64,000 nt of DNA from Fibrobacter sp. UWB4 (GCF_002210345.1 NZ_MWQI01000001.1:186001-250000); one strand, 5' to 3'; numbered from the stretch's first letter, positions 1 to 8,874 are shown. The notes: a model not told the origin generated them from the sequence alone. Numbers and translations: made by a program.

Positions 1-69
1 TCGAAGCGAAGCGTAGGGAATCCATCATTTCTCGTAATGCAATTGGGTGGAAATCCATTTTTTTAATAA

Positions 70-98
70 TTGACATTCATTCTACTTTTTTCTATGAT
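70..98 (+). promoter_or_regulatory. sigma-70 promoter of the AraC-type gene
   Basis: TTGACA at 70-75 is followed after exactly 17 bases by TATGAT at 93-98. The predicted transcription start (about 104-106) lies only 2-4 bases before the ATG at 108, so the transcript would be nearly leaderless if that ATG is used. Confidence 0.7.
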
Positions 99-107
99 GT
101 TCATATA

Positions 108-1007
108 ATGAATGACATTCCTTTTCATAAAAATGCGAATATCCGCACGGCGGATTTTTCGATATTGAATTATTTACAGCAAGTAAATGTGTTGCCTGAC
201 AAGATTGCCATGTTTAGCAATCTCAAGGAATTCGGACTTGAAAATTATGTAAAAGTACAGGCGGCAGTGCTCCTCTTGGTGAAACGAGGCTCTGTGGATG
301 TTGAACTTGACCTTAAGACCTATCATCTTGAGGCGGGTGCTTTGTTTGTCGTTTTCCCAGAGCAGGTCTTGCGAGCCAAGAAAGCGTCAGAAGATTTTGA
401 TCCAATCTGTATCGCTTGCTCCAAGAATATGATTGATGAACTGATCATTCGCTTTGACGACAATACGCGCTTGATTTTAAGGTTCCGGGAAAATCCGCTT
501 CAGCAACTGAATAAGGATGAGTTCGATCGCCTGAATACAAGCTTCGAATTCCTGAAGAAAAAGTTTGAAACGACTGAAAACAATTCATGCCGCTTGCAAG
601 TTCTCAAGAATCACCTGATTGGCCTCTTGTATGAATGTATCGGCTTTGTCGAGGAACCGCTTACAACGGATGTGGTCAAGAGCCGTGGCCAGGTGCTATT
701 CGCGCAGTTCATTGACCTCGTTGTCGAAAAGCATCGCGAGCAGCATTCTGTGAAGTACTATGCCGATGAACTCGGAATCACGCCGAAGTATCTCTCTGCC
801 GTTGCCGAAGAGCAGACGGGCAAGAATGCCAAGCGTTGGATTGACGAACACATCGCTCTCGATGCAAAGGTGCTATTGCGCTCGTCATCCAGAGACATCC
901 AGAAAGTCTCCAAGATTCTGAACTTCCCGGACGTCTCGTTCTTTGGCAAGTTCTTCAAGCGCCTCGTCGGAGTTTCTCCCAAAGCTTACCGCAAAACCGC
1001 AGAATAA
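108..1007 (+). CDS. AraC-family transcriptional regulator
   Basis: The 299-residue protein ends in an AraC/XylS-type double helix-turn-helix (about residues 210-299): a first helix region with YADELGITPKYLSAV and a second with the family-typical SFFGKFFKRLVGVSPKAYR signature. The N-terminal 200 residues look like the cupin-type sensor domain of this family, so it should be a cytoplasmic DNA-binding regulator responding to an unknown ligand. The gene stands alone; the repeat lipoproteins downstream have their own promoter. The ATG at 108 lies almost on the predicted transcription start and has no visible Shine-Dalgarno; the next in-frame ATG is at 210 and would remove the beginning of the sensor domain. 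The family assignment is secure, the target genes unknown. Confidence 0.85.
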   Translation: MNDIPFHKNANIRTADFSILNYLQQVNVLPDKIAMFSNLKEFGLENYVKVQAAVLLLVKRGSVDVELDLKTYHLEAGALFVVFPEQVLRAKKASEDFDPICIACSKNMIDELIIRFDDNTRLILRFRENPLQQLNKDEFDRLNTSFEFLKKKFETTENNSCRLQVLKNHLIGLLYECIGFVEEPLTTDVVKSRGQVLFAQFIDLVVEKHREQHSVKYYADELGITPKYLSAVAEEQTGKNAKRWIDEHIALDAKVLLRSSSRDIQKVSKILNFPDVSFFGKFFKRLVGVSPKAYRKTAE

Positions 1008-1024
1008 GTTCGTTAAACCAATGT

Positions 1025-1054
1025 TGTCATGCCCGGCCTCGACCGGGCATCTCC
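1025..1054. repeat. GTCATGCCCG-type hairpin repeat
   Basis: TGTCAT followed by GCCCGG, a 6-base loop and CCGGGC, then ATCTCC and a T-rich run. The same design (TGTCATGCCCG...CGGGCRTCTCC) occurs at 8875-8904 and, inverted, at 34608-34632. It may double as a terminator for the AraC-type gene. Confidence 0.65.
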
Positions 1055-1060
1055 TTTTAT

Positions 1061-1089
1061 TTACGATAATTTAACTGATTGTCTATAAT
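1061..1089 (+). promoter_or_regulatory. possible promoter of the repeat lipoprotein pair
   Basis: A perfect TATAAT (1084-1089) lies 17 bases after a poor -35 (TTACGA, 1061-1066), about 65 bases before the first lipoprotein start. Confidence 0.45.
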
Positions 1090-1153
1090 CAATCGTGTGT
1101 GCAAGTTGTAAATTGCTGAAAGTTATTAATTTGCAAAATAAACGAGTTTGATT

Positions 1154-2581
1154 ATGAAATTGAGAAATGTCGTCTTATTCACGCTGCTTTTTGCCTCTGT
1201 TTTGTTTCTTGCTGCTTGCGATGAAGAAGAACGTAAGGAATATTACGGTAACGGTGCGTTAAAATCCATTACGACATATCGTGATAGTGTAATAGATGGC
1301 CCGTACATCTCGTATTACGAGAATGGAAAAGTATGGGAAAAGGGGCAATATAAAAATGACGAGAAAGATGGGGCTTGGAATACATATCGCGAAAATGGAA
1401 AAATCGCAGAAGAAGTAAATTATAAATCGGGTCAAGTAGATGGAGAATGGAAAACTTGGTATGAAAAAGGAAAATTACGTAGTGTAAAATATTACAAAGA
1501 GAATTTGGAAGATGGCTCTTGGAAAGAATGGTTTGAAAACGGTCAACAGAAAACTGAGGTGAAATACGAAGCTGGTGTTTGTGACGCATGTTTTTGCAAA
1601 TATAAAGCCGATTATGATAAAGTTTGTTTTGAAAAAGAATGGTATGAAAATGGACAATTGAAGGAATGGCGTTATAAAACTGAAAATGAGGAAAAATGCG
1701 TTGTGAAAATATGGTATATGAATGGACAATTAAAAGAGGTTCTGGATTATAAAGATGGTAAAATATTTACTTATAAATGTTGGTATGTAAATGGCAATCT
1801 GCAAGAAGAAATAGTATCATCTAAAGGGTTTGATGATGGAAAATGGCGCACTTGTGTTGAAGAATATGGATCTCGTAAGTTACTTGCAGAGTCTTTTAGT
1901 GAAGAAGGATTTTTGAAGGAATGGTTTGAAAACTGGAAATGGAAAAATATTGAGAACATCAAAAAAGGGTGGAAAAATGGTGCTACGTCTATTCGGAATG
2001 CTATTCGAAAAGAATGGTATGATGATGGAAAATTACGAAGAGAAAGATATTACAAAGATGGACGTGATAGTCTTTGGAAATCATGGCATGAAAATGGTCG
2101 TTTGCAATCGGAATGTTCATATAAATTAGGCAAACAAGACGGAAAATGCCAGGAATGGTATGAAAACGGCAAATTAAAAAATATCGAGAGCTACAAGGAT
2201 GGATGGAAAAATGGTGTTTGGAAATCATGGCATGAAAATGGTCGTTTACAATCGGAATGTTCATATAAATTAGGTAAGAAAACTGGAAAATGTAGGGAAT
2301 GGTATGAAAACGGGAAAATAAAGAAAAAAGAATATTATAAAGATGGTGAACCTGATGGTGTTCACAAGGAATGGTATGAAAATGGAAAATTGTCTGCAAT
2401 ACGAAAATTTAAAAAAGGCTTGTTTACGGGCTTATGGCGTTCATGGTTCGAAAATGGAAAGGTTGCAACAGAAATAAATTACAATAATTGTCAGGAAGAT
2501 TGTATTGAGAGACATTGGTTTGAATATGGAGCGTATTTTAGGGATTATCATGTTCCTTCAAGTAATGTTTATTCCAAATAA
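1154..2581 (+). CDS. YwqK/MORN-like repeat lipoprotein (copy 1)
   Basis: This 475-residue protein starts with a lipoprotein signal peptide (basic MKLR, hydrophobic stretch, lipobox LAAC with Cys at residue 22). The rest is a chain of roughly 23-residue repeats of the type W-Y-E-N-G-K-L...Y-K-D-G-x-x-D-G-x-W-K, the pattern annotated as MORN_2 or YwqK-family antitoxin repeat. It is predicted to be a lipid-anchored envelope protein; the antitoxin label is a family name only and there is no toxin partner here. The ATG at 1154 is chosen over the upstream TTG at 1148 because it begins the signal peptide. A segment at about 2073-2140 recurs almost unchanged about 144 bases later (2217-2280), a recent internal duplication. 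The coding sequence is noticeably AT-rich. The next gene is a paralogue. Confidence 0.8.
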   Translation: MKLRNVVLFTLLFASVLFLAACDEEERKEYYGNGALKSITTYRDSVIDGPYISYYENGKVWEKGQYKNDEKDGAWNTYRENGKIAEEVNYKSGQVDGEWKTWYEKGKLRSVKYYKENLEDGSWKEWFENGQQKTEVKYEAGVCDACFCKYKADYDKVCFEKEWYENGQLKEWRYKTENEEKCVVKIWYMNGQLKEVLDYKDGKIFTYKCWYVNGNLQEEIVSSKGFDDGKWRTCVEEYGSRKLLAESFSEEGFLKEWFENWKWKNIENIKKGWKNGATSIRNAIRKEWYDDGKLRRERYYKDGRDSLWKSWHENGRLQSECSYKLGKQDGKCQEWYENGKLKNIESYKDGWKNGVWKSWHENGRLQSECSYKLGKKTGKCREWYENGKIKKKEYYKDGEPDGVHKEWYENGKLSAIRKFKKGLFTGLWRSWFENGKVATEINYNNCQEDCIERHWFEYGAYFRDYHVPSSNVYSK

Positions 2582-2610
2582 ATGATATTTTGCAATAAAC
2601 GAGTTTGATT

Positions 2611-4140
2611 ATGAAACTGAGAAATGTCGTCTTATTCACGCTGCTTTTTGCTTCTGTTTTGCTCCTTGCTGCTTGTGACAAAGAAGAACGCAAAGAATAT
2701 CACGGTAATGGAGTATTAAAATCCGTTACAACATATTGCAAAAATATCAAAGAGGGCAAATACATCTCTTATTATTGGGGTGGAGAAGTAAATGAGATGG
2801 GTTTTTATAAAAATGACAAACCAGAAGGTGCTTGGAAAAAGTGGCACGAAAATGGACTACTAGCATTTAAAGGCTTTTATTATGATGGTATGCGGGATAG
2901 TGTTTGGAGATGGTGGCATAGCAATGGGCAATTGTCGAAAGAAGAATTTTATAAAGGTAAAATGTATAGTTACTGGATTCAGAATTGTCGTCGAATTTCG
3001 GATTGTAAAGATGAATTTATTCGAGATGGCGTAAGTAGAGAATGGTATGCGAATGGAAAAATAGAATCAGAAGAACATTATAAGAACGGAGTGCGAGATG
3101 GGTCTAGTAAAGGTTGGTTTGATGATGGTCAATTGCGTTCTGAAAAGTTTTATAAGTCAGGAAAAATTGATGGCATCTGGAAGATTTGGCATAACACTGG
3201 GCGAGTGTTTGGGGAATATAGTTACAGATTGGGTCAACAAGAAGGTGTGTCAAGAAATTGGCATATAAATGGTCTTTTGTCACACGAAGGAATGTACAAG
3301 TCTGGTAAAAAAAACGGGACTTGGAAATCTTGGTATTGGAATGGACAATTGCAGGAAGAATCTTTTTATGTATCTGGTATAATAGATGGTGTCAGAAAAA
3401 AATGGTATCAAGATGGCAAATTGAAAGAAATGATTTCGTATAAGTTAGGGAAATTTGATGGCGCTTGGAAAGCGTGGCACGAAAATGGACAATTGAAAGA
3501 AGAACGGTTCTATAAGAATGGCGAGTATGAAGGTACCTGGACAGAATGGCATAGAAATGGTCGCCTGAAATCGAAGGTCATTTACAAAGATGGTAAACGT
3601 TATGGAACTTGGAAATGGTGGTATGATAACGGCAAAATGCAATGGGAAGATAATTATGTATTAGACAGAGCTCATGGAGTATGGAAAAGATGGTATAAAA
3701 ATGGAAAATTGAAATCCTTATTTTATTATAAAGATGGTCATTTAGAAGGCGCTCGGAAAAAGTGGTTTGAAGATGGAAAAATCGCTGAAGAAGAACATTA
3801 TAACGATGGAAAGCTCGACGGCGTTAGAAAAACGTGGTTTGAAAATGGACGTTTAAAGGCTGAAGAATACTATGAGTTAGACAAGCCCATTGGTGTATGG
3901 AAAAAATGGAATGAAAACGGAGAACTGATAGAGGAAGAAACCTATAAAGACGGATTTAAGACATCCGTCCTTGATAAACCTGTTAGTCGCGATGATGGCC
4001 AATATAAAAAGAAACGGAGACGAAAGTCTGTACCAACAATGAGTGTAATTGGGAGACTAAGAAGTTATAATATTGATGATTCTTTAAAAGCTCGGCAGTC
4101 TATTACTGACGAGCCAATTTGGAAACGGAAACTCGATTGA
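2611..4140 (+). CDS. YwqK/MORN-like repeat lipoprotein (copy 2)
   Basis: A 509-residue paralogue of the preceding gene with nearly the same signal peptide (lipobox LAAC) and the same W-x-x-N-G-x-L...Y-K-x-G repeats, about 20 of them. It differs in a longer repeat array and a charged non-repeat C-terminal tail of about 60 residues containing KKKRRRKS. The two genes share about 30 bases upstream of the ATG as well as the coding start, so the duplication included the translation start region. No promoter is visible in the 29-base gap, so co-transcription is likely. The ATG at 2611 is chosen over TTG 2605 for the signal peptide. The function is unknown; repeat architecture suggests binding or a structural envelope role. 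Confidence 0.8.
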   Translation: MKLRNVVLFTLLFASVLLLAACDKEERKEYHGNGVLKSVTTYCKNIKEGKYISYYWGGEVNEMGFYKNDKPEGAWKKWHENGLLAFKGFYYDGMRDSVWRWWHSNGQLSKEEFYKGKMYSYWIQNCRRISDCKDEFIRDGVSREWYANGKIESEEHYKNGVRDGSSKGWFDDGQLRSEKFYKSGKIDGIWKIWHNTGRVFGEYSYRLGQQEGVSRNWHINGLLSHEGMYKSGKKNGTWKSWYWNGQLQEESFYVSGIIDGVRKKWYQDGKLKEMISYKLGKFDGAWKAWHENGQLKEERFYKNGEYEGTWTEWHRNGRLKSKVIYKDGKRYGTWKWWYDNGKMQWEDNYVLDRAHGVWKRWYKNGKLKSLFYYKDGHLEGARKKWFEDGKIAEEEHYNDGKLDGVRKTWFENGRLKAEEYYELDKPIGVWKKWNENGELIEEETYKDGFKTSVLDKPVSRDDGQYKKKRRRKSVPTMSVIGRLRSYNIDDSLKARQSITDEPIWKRKLD

Positions 4141-4152
4141 TCCGCCACCTCA

Positions 4153-4839
4153 TTAAACTTTCATCGCATCGACTTGATTCACGATTGCGGTAACGGCTTC
4201 GATGTGCTTGTTGATGTTTGATATAATCAAATTTTTGTCGTCGGTCATGTTTGGAATGCGTACTCCTGGGAACATCTCGTAAACTTGTTCGTGATTTTCA
4301 GGATATTTGCCGGTCGCAAGGAAATAGACGCCGTAAAGCAACGGCAAAAGCGTCGGCTGAGAACGCACATAAATTCCATGAGGATGGCGATCTTCCTTGA
4401 TGTAGAGGAATGCCCGGCGTAAATGCACGAGCAATCCGCGCAGTTCGCGTTCACATTCGATTCGCAGTTCTGCAAGGTTCGGGCTGAAGTCTGCAAGCGG
4501 CGTCTCGCCACAAATCGTTGCATTTCGGCTTTTGATATGCAAAAATTCCAGCGGGAACACGTCCTGCGAAGACTTGATTTCATAACGGGTGAATACGTGA
4601 TTGAACTCGATGTTCTCGCGCTTTGCCTTTGCTGTGAGCTTCTGCAAGGGGAGCATGTCTTCGACGGAATTGGACTTCAAGATAAAGCTGACGGTCCACG
4701 GAAATTCCAGCGCAGAATATCCTTCCATAAGGCAATCGCCGTGAATGAATGCCGATACGAGATTGTCGCCGAACGCTTCTTCAAAGAGCTTCGGCCATTC
4801 CGAATTCTGAAATTCTGCAACACTTAAAATCTTTCTCAT
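4153..4839 (-). CDS. protein of unknown function
   Basis: A 228-residue soluble protein with no signal peptide. I do not recognise the family with certainty. The N-terminal part (GDNLVSAFIHGDCLMEGY) and helical C-terminal half weakly resemble a nucleotidyltransferase-like fold followed by a HEPN-like helical bundle, but the G-S and D-x-D catalytic motifs of that family are not visible. It starts 14 bases after the stop of the TPM-domain gene on the same strand, so the two probably form an operon. The gene ends 12 bases from the convergent repeat lipoprotein gene. Confidence 0.65.
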   Translation of the reverse strand: MRKILSVAEFQNSEWPKLFEEAFGDNLVSAFIHGDCLMEGYSALEFPWTVSFILKSNSVEDMLPLQKLTAKAKRENIEFNHVFTRYEIKSSQDVFPLEFLHIKSRNATICGETPLADFSPNLAELRIECERELRGLLVHLRRAFLYIKEDRHPHGIYVRSQPTLLPLLYGVYFLATGKYPENHEQVYEMFPGVRIPNMTDDKNLIISNINKHIEAVTAIVNQVDAMKV

Positions 4840-4853
4840 AGGGAACCTCTAAA

Positions 4854-5654
4854 TTACCAGCTTCCGCCGGAGCCGCCACCGCCAAAGTGGCCTCCTCCAA
4901 ATCCACCGCCGAAACCGCCTCCAAAGCCGCCTCCGCCAAATCCCCCGAATCCTCCGCCGAAACCGCCGCGGTGGTGACCACGACTGCTATTGCTAAGGGC
5001 GTTTCCGAGCAAGAACCAGAGGCATCCGTTTCCGCGTCCGCCGCCGTTCTTCGAAACGAGCAAGAACAGAATCACGAAAATAATGAGTGCGAGTCCGAAC
5101 GGACTGTTTTCTTCTTCTTGCGGGAGCTGGTCAGTGTTGACCTCGATCGTAATGCCTTTTTCCTTAGCGACAACTTGAGCGATTTCCCAAGCCAATAGCA
5201 TGACGCCTTGACCGTACTTTTCAACTCTGAATGCTGGCACAATCGTCTTTTGCTGGAGCCGTTCCACAAGCACATCGGGCAAGTAGCCTTCGGCTCCATA
5301 GCCGACTTCGACGCTGCGCTTGTGCTGCTTCATCGCCGCAAAAATCAGGACACCTTCGTTCGTCTTGCCGCCAACGCCCCAGCTTTCGGCAATGTTCAAG
5401 GCATAATCTCTAAAGTCTGCAAAGCCGATGTCATGGATGAGTGCTACAGCAAGCCCAAAGCCTGTTTTCTTGTAAAGTTCTTCAGAAAGTGCGTTGATGA
5501 ACTGAATTTCTTGTTTTGAAATCAAGCGATCTTCATCGTACACGTAACTGTTCTGCGGGCGCTTCGGGAGTCCCGCCTTGTTTACGCGAAAACCTGCCGC
5601 AACTGGGATTGCGAGCAACAGAATAAACAGTATTGATAAAACTCTTTTTCTCAT
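4854..5654 (-). CDS. TPM-domain membrane-anchored protein (YgcG family)
   Basis: The 266-residue protein has an N-terminal signal peptide (MRKRVLSILFILLLAIPVAA), a TPM domain (about residues 35-170, with V-Y-D-E-D-R-L-I start and GVGGKTNEGVL-type core), a transmembrane helix (about 190-205) and a C-terminal tail made of GGFGG repeats ending in GGSGGSW. This order is typical of YgcG/TPM proteins, which are exported with the TPM domain in the periplasm; some members are reported as acid phosphatases, others assist membrane-complex assembly. Upstream lies a terminator belonging to the next gene on this strand, so it should have its own promoter in the short gap. The Gly-rich tail is low-complexity and usual for the family. 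Confidence 0.85.
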   Translation of the reverse strand: MRKRVLSILFILLLAIPVAAGFRVNKAGLPKRPQNSYVYDEDRLISKQEIQFINALSEELYKKTGFGLAVALIHDIGFADFRDYALNIAESWGVGGKTNEGVLIFAAMKQHKRSVEVGYGAEGYLPDVLVERLQQKTIVPAFRVEKYGQGVMLLAWEIAQVVAKEKGITIEVNTDQLPQEEENSPFGLALIIFVILFLLVSKNGGGRGNGCLWFLLGNALSNSSRGHHRGGFGGGFGGFGGGGFGGGFGGGFGGGHFGGGGSGGSW

Positions 5655-5682
5655 AGAAAAAAGCCGCTAACCAGCGGCTTTG
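5655..5682 (-). terminator. intrinsic terminator downstream of the LPP20-like gene
   Basis: Read on the minus strand: AAAGCCGCT, loop GGTT, AGCGGCTTT continuing into a run of T. It lies between the LPP20-like gene (stop at 5719) and the TPM gene start at 5654. Confidence 0.75.
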
Positions 5683-5718
5683 TAAAGATAAAAACTATTA
5701 GGCCCGAAGTTGTGCCAA

Positions 5719-6936
5719 CTAATTCTTACAGAGCGGCAACAGCTGTTTCTGGAGCGGGCTAAAGTCCGTTTTCTTGATCGCGCTAATTGTGGCGTCGACT
5801 TCAGTCTTGCCGACACCTTTGGAAGTCGTGAAGAAGTTTACCTTGTCACCTTTGATAGCTATGGAGAAATCGAAAGATGAAATGAATCCGAGCCTGCCTC
5901 TGAATGTGTTGTCAATTTCAACGCTGAGTTCCGGTACGCTCGCTTCTTCATCGGAGGTGACGAATATGGACTTCTTGGAAAGTGCATTTTCGAGAGCGTT
6001 GCAAGTGTTTGCAATCATGTCGCATTCAAGCTTGATTTCACAACGAGAAAGCTTCACGCGGTACGGAACTTCAAGAGCGTTTCTCAAACCTGTTTTTTTC
6101 AGAAGTTCTAAAGGAAGATTGGGTTCCACGGTGATTACATAGGGTCCTTTTTCGTAGTTCACGTTGCGGAGCTTGAATGTTGCAATGCCGTTTTTCTGTG
6201 TGCGGCGTTCAGAGAGAGTCTTGCTCTGGCGGGCAACTAACGGGAAGCTCGGCACAGGACCGACGGAATCCTTGACAATCACATTCCAGGACGGCATTTC
6301 TGCACGAGTCAATTCAAAATTGGGTTCAGTTGTAGTCGTGATTGTTAGGCTAGAGAGCTTTTCGATGAGGACTTTCTCGATTTCCGGGAGACCGTGCTGT
6401 AAGCGGTGGCTGTCATTGAGCGGATAGACATCGGCAAGCTGCAGTAAGTAGAAGTTGTATTCGTTGACTTTGTCTTCTGCGGTTTCAAGGTCGTTGGCCG
6501 CATTGACGTAAACGCGTGTATCGATTGCTTTTCTTGCAGATTTTTCGAGCTTTGCAATTTCTTGCTGTAGCGTTTTCAAACGGAACTGGAGACTTGCTGT
6601 GAACTCGTCCATATCAAGAGTCGCAGTTGCCTTGAATCCCTTATCGGCTTTGACCGGAGTGACTTTGACGCCCTTGAGAACGACATTGCTTTTCACGTTA
6701 TTCTTTGCGCGGTAAGTTTCACCAAGAACACTTTTCCCGTTGGTGATGTCTTCGTACTTGGTTTGCGTCTGTGTTGCTGAAACCTGGGATTTAACTTGTT
6801 TAGCAACACCTGCAATAGCCGCGTTGTTCGCTTCTTCTTGTGAAACTTTCGACGTTGCCGTATAGGTGACGATTTTCCCTGCCATTGCTGGAACTATAGC
6901 GAGGCAAGCGCAAAGGATAAGGGATTTTATATTCAT
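5719..6936 (-). CDS. exported LPP20-like protein
   Basis: A 405-residue protein with an N-terminal signal peptide (cleavage likely after AMAG). Residues 20-130 resemble the LPP20/FlgT-type N-terminal domain: an Ala-rich helix (QEEANNAAIAGVAKQVKSQ) followed by strands ending in FKATATLDMDEF. A coiled-coil-like helix follows (about 125-150), then strand-rich sequence with no motif I recognise. It is predicted to be periplasmic or outer-membrane associated. It sits 2 bases after the stop of the lipoprotein gene upstream (6939-7967), so the two form an operon and may work together at the envelope. Specific function unknown. Confidence 0.75.
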   Translation of the reverse strand: MNIKSLILCACLAIVPAMAGKIVTYTATSKVSQEEANNAAIAGVAKQVKSQVSATQTQTKYEDITNGKSVLGETYRAKNNVKSNVVLKGVKVTPVKADKGFKATATLDMDEFTASLQFRLKTLQQEIAKLEKSARKAIDTRVYVNAANDLETAEDKVNEYNFYLLQLADVYPLNDSHRLQHGLPEIEKVLIEKLSSLTITTTTEPNFELTRAEMPSWNVIVKDSVGPVPSFPLVARQSKTLSERRTQKNGIATFKLRNVNYEKGPYVITVEPNLPLELLKKTGLRNALEVPYRVKLSRCEIKLECDMIANTCNALENALSKKSIFVTSDEEASVPELSVEIDNTFRGRLGFISSFDFSIAIKGDKVNFFTTSKGVGKTEVDATISAIKKTDFSPLQKQLLPLCKN

Positions 6937-6938
6937 TG

Positions 6939-7967
6939 CTAATTCAGCTCCATCAAAATCAGCTTACGTGTGATGTTGATTTTCTTTGTCTCTGCGATTG
7001 GCTTGAAAATCTGTCTGATCTTCGAGTAAACTTCCTGGGAATCCCTGTACTTTATGGGATTGGCATAGATGACAAAGTCCAGAGTCTTTGCGGTCATGAC
7101 ATTGACTTTCACGGAACTAAAGTTTCCTTTGAGACCTTTCATGATGGCATCGTGCAAATCTTCAGTCTGGCTGTCGGAGTATTCGCCTTTGATATTTGCT
7201 ACAACTTTATACTGGGTACCCTTGGCAAGATCCATTTTCCAGTAATTGAGGATCTTTTGTTCCAGTCCAGGCATTGCCTTGCGGACTGCAGCGCCAATGT
7301 TTGAATTGATGTTGATTTTGGAAGTGTGTCCATTGTTGCGAACGACAGCGGACTGTGAACCGAGGAGACGGGCGGTCGAGGTCTCGTATGCAGAAACTTC
7401 AACGGAAACTTCTTCGTTTGTAACTTCTGGAGCGTACTTGATATAGATGTCGGCATCAAGAGCGACACTAGCAAGGTAAGACAAGTCGTCTTCGGTATTG
7501 GCGATGTCGCTTTGCATCTGGAGGATACTGCTCAATTCGGACTGGCCATCGATGGACTTAACCTCGTAGTTCTTCTTGGTGAGGAACCCGTTGATGGCTT
7601 CTGCTGTTGTGCGGGAGTACGGACTTTCAGCGGACATGTCCGGGACGCCATCCTTCATGGTTAAGACTGGAGAAACCATGATGACGGGCTGGGATGCTCC
7701 TTGTACGGCATCCTGGTCGATATACGTTTCGGCTGCCGCAGCCGTTGCCGCGACCTTCTTGGATGCTGTGTTGATCCCAGATTTGGTGCTACTTCCGGCT
7801 GTGGAACCATAGCCATTTAATTCGTCGTAGGCGCTTTCTGCTCTTTGACGTGTAGCCGCGTTCTTTTGACGTGCATCAGAATCGCCACGCTTTACAGCGT
7901 GCGGTGCGGAACAGGCTGTTTCGGCCAGAAGGAGTGCTAAGCAGAGAGATGGAATCAAGTGTCTCAT
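6939..7967 (-). CDS. envelope lipoprotein, possible DUF6175-like
   Basis: From ATG 7967 the 342-residue protein begins with a signal peptide ending AETAC; Cys is the likely lipidation site although the -3 residue is atypical for a lipobox. An Ala/Ser-rich linker (about residues 25-90) precedes a globular domain starting PVIMVSPVL, which loosely resembles the DUF6175 family. A longer reading frame begins at 8090 but its extra 41 residues are basic and lack any secretion logic, and a putative promoter (8015-8043) lies inside it, so 7967 is preferred. First gene of a two-gene operon with the LPP20-like protein. Confidence 0.7.
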   Translation of the reverse strand: MRHLIPSLCLALLLAETACSAPHAVKRGDSDARQKNAATRQRAESAYDELNGYGSTAGSSTKSGINTASKKVAATAAAAETYIDQDAVQGASQPVIMVSPVLTMKDGVPDMSAESPYSRTTAEAINGFLTKKNYEVKSIDGQSELSSILQMQSDIANTEDDLSYLASVALDADIYIKYAPEVTNEEVSVEVSAYETSTARLLGSQSAVVRNNGHTSKININSNIGAAVRKAMPGLEQKILNYWKMDLAKGTQYKVVANIKGEYSDSQTEDLHDAIMKGLKGNFSSVKVNVMTAKTLDFVIYANPIKYRDSQEVYSKIRQIFKPIAETKKINITRKLILMELN

Positions 7968-8014
7968 ATTACAAAATCTCTTTTTAAAGAGTTTCCTACA
8001 TTTTTTATACAGAT

Positions 8015-8043
8015 AATATACAATGTTTTGCCTTCGAAAGTAA
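8015..8043 (-). promoter_or_regulatory. possible promoter of the 6939-7967 lipoprotein operon
   Basis: On the minus strand TTACTT (8043-8038) and TATATT (8020-8015) are 17 bases apart, placing the transcript start about 40 bases before ATG 7967. Confidence 0.4.
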
Positions 8044-8221
8044 ACAAATAATACGAATTGTAAAATACTTTTTTTAAGAGTTGCTATCAAAGGGAAAATT
8101 GGATATATATACCATTAGAGCTACGTTTGTTAAAAAAATTTCGTTGATATTGGGAAGTTTGTTAACAATTATGTAGTTTGGAGAGTGTTAGGTAGATTCT
8201 TCACTTAAAGTGAGGTTGAAA

Positions 8222-8860
8222 ATGAGCGAAAAATGGATCTGGCTGCCAGATTGGGCTTCAAATTTGGGTGTTTGGGAGGATGATCTGATGGACGTCGCTC
8301 CTTCAGCAAACCATAATTATGTGGCTTATAGCTTGATGGCTGATTTTCTGGAAAAGCCGGAGAATATTCCTGATTTCAAGAAATGCTCTACGGTTGTGGC
8401 TTGGGGACTCGGTGCTTTGTCGCTGATGTGTTCTACGGAAGGGCCTCAAAAGGGGCAAAAGTGGATATTGCTTTCGCCTTATGCCGATTTTTGCGATGAA
8501 ATCGGTAACTGGACTGTGCCGAACTTGCATTTTATGGCTCACCAGCTAGAAACAACTACTGAACCTGCGCTCAAAGCCTTCATGGAACTGTTTGAGGATG
8601 ATTTTGGCGACTGGCAGGACGACTGGTTCAATGAAGCCAAAAAATACGATGCGGAGTCTCTGGCTAAGGGGCTTATGTACTTGGCGTCGCATCGCGTAGA
8701 ATCCGTAATCCCGAACAGCGAGAATATTCAGGTGCTTTATGGACGACTGGATGCGACTGTCCAACCAGAATGGACGCTGAAGCTTAAGGAGTTTTTGCCA
8801 AAAGCAGAATTTAAGGAACGCCCCAAGGCTGGCCACTGGCCGCCGATGCTGTTGCTTTAA
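8222..8860 (+). CDS. BioH-like alpha/beta hydrolase lacking the nucleophile serine
   Basis: The 212-residue protein has the outline of a small alpha/beta hydrolase of the BioH/BioG type: an early W-L-P-D-W-A-S-N strand-loop, a nucleophile elbow at about residues 61-68, an acid loop GRLDATVQPEW and a C-terminal KAGHWPP histidine loop. At the elbow, where family members have G-x-S-x-G, this protein reads AWGLGAL, so Gly replaces the nucleophile Ser while Asp and His positions look intact. It may be inactive or use another residue (a Ser lies four residues on). ATG 8222 is chosen over GTG 8210 because GAGG sits 7-8 bases upstream. Isolated gene; role in biotin synthesis is only a guess. Confidence 0.7.
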   Translation: MSEKWIWLPDWASNLGVWEDDLMDVAPSANHNYVAYSLMADFLEKPENIPDFKKCSTVVAWGLGALSLMCSTEGPQKGQKWILLSPYADFCDEIGNWTVPNLHFMAHQLETTTEPALKAFMELFEDDFGDWQDDWFNEAKKYDAESLAKGLMYLASHRVESVIPNSENIQVLYGRLDATVQPEWTLKLKEFLPKAEFKERPKAGHWPPMLLL

Positions 8861-8874
8861 GTGGTCCTTTATGC

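Noticed and set aside
1154-4140. Antitoxin genes of a toxin-antitoxin pair
   Set aside because: The YwqK antitoxin name comes from the repeat family; both proteins are lipoproteins and no toxin gene is adjacent.
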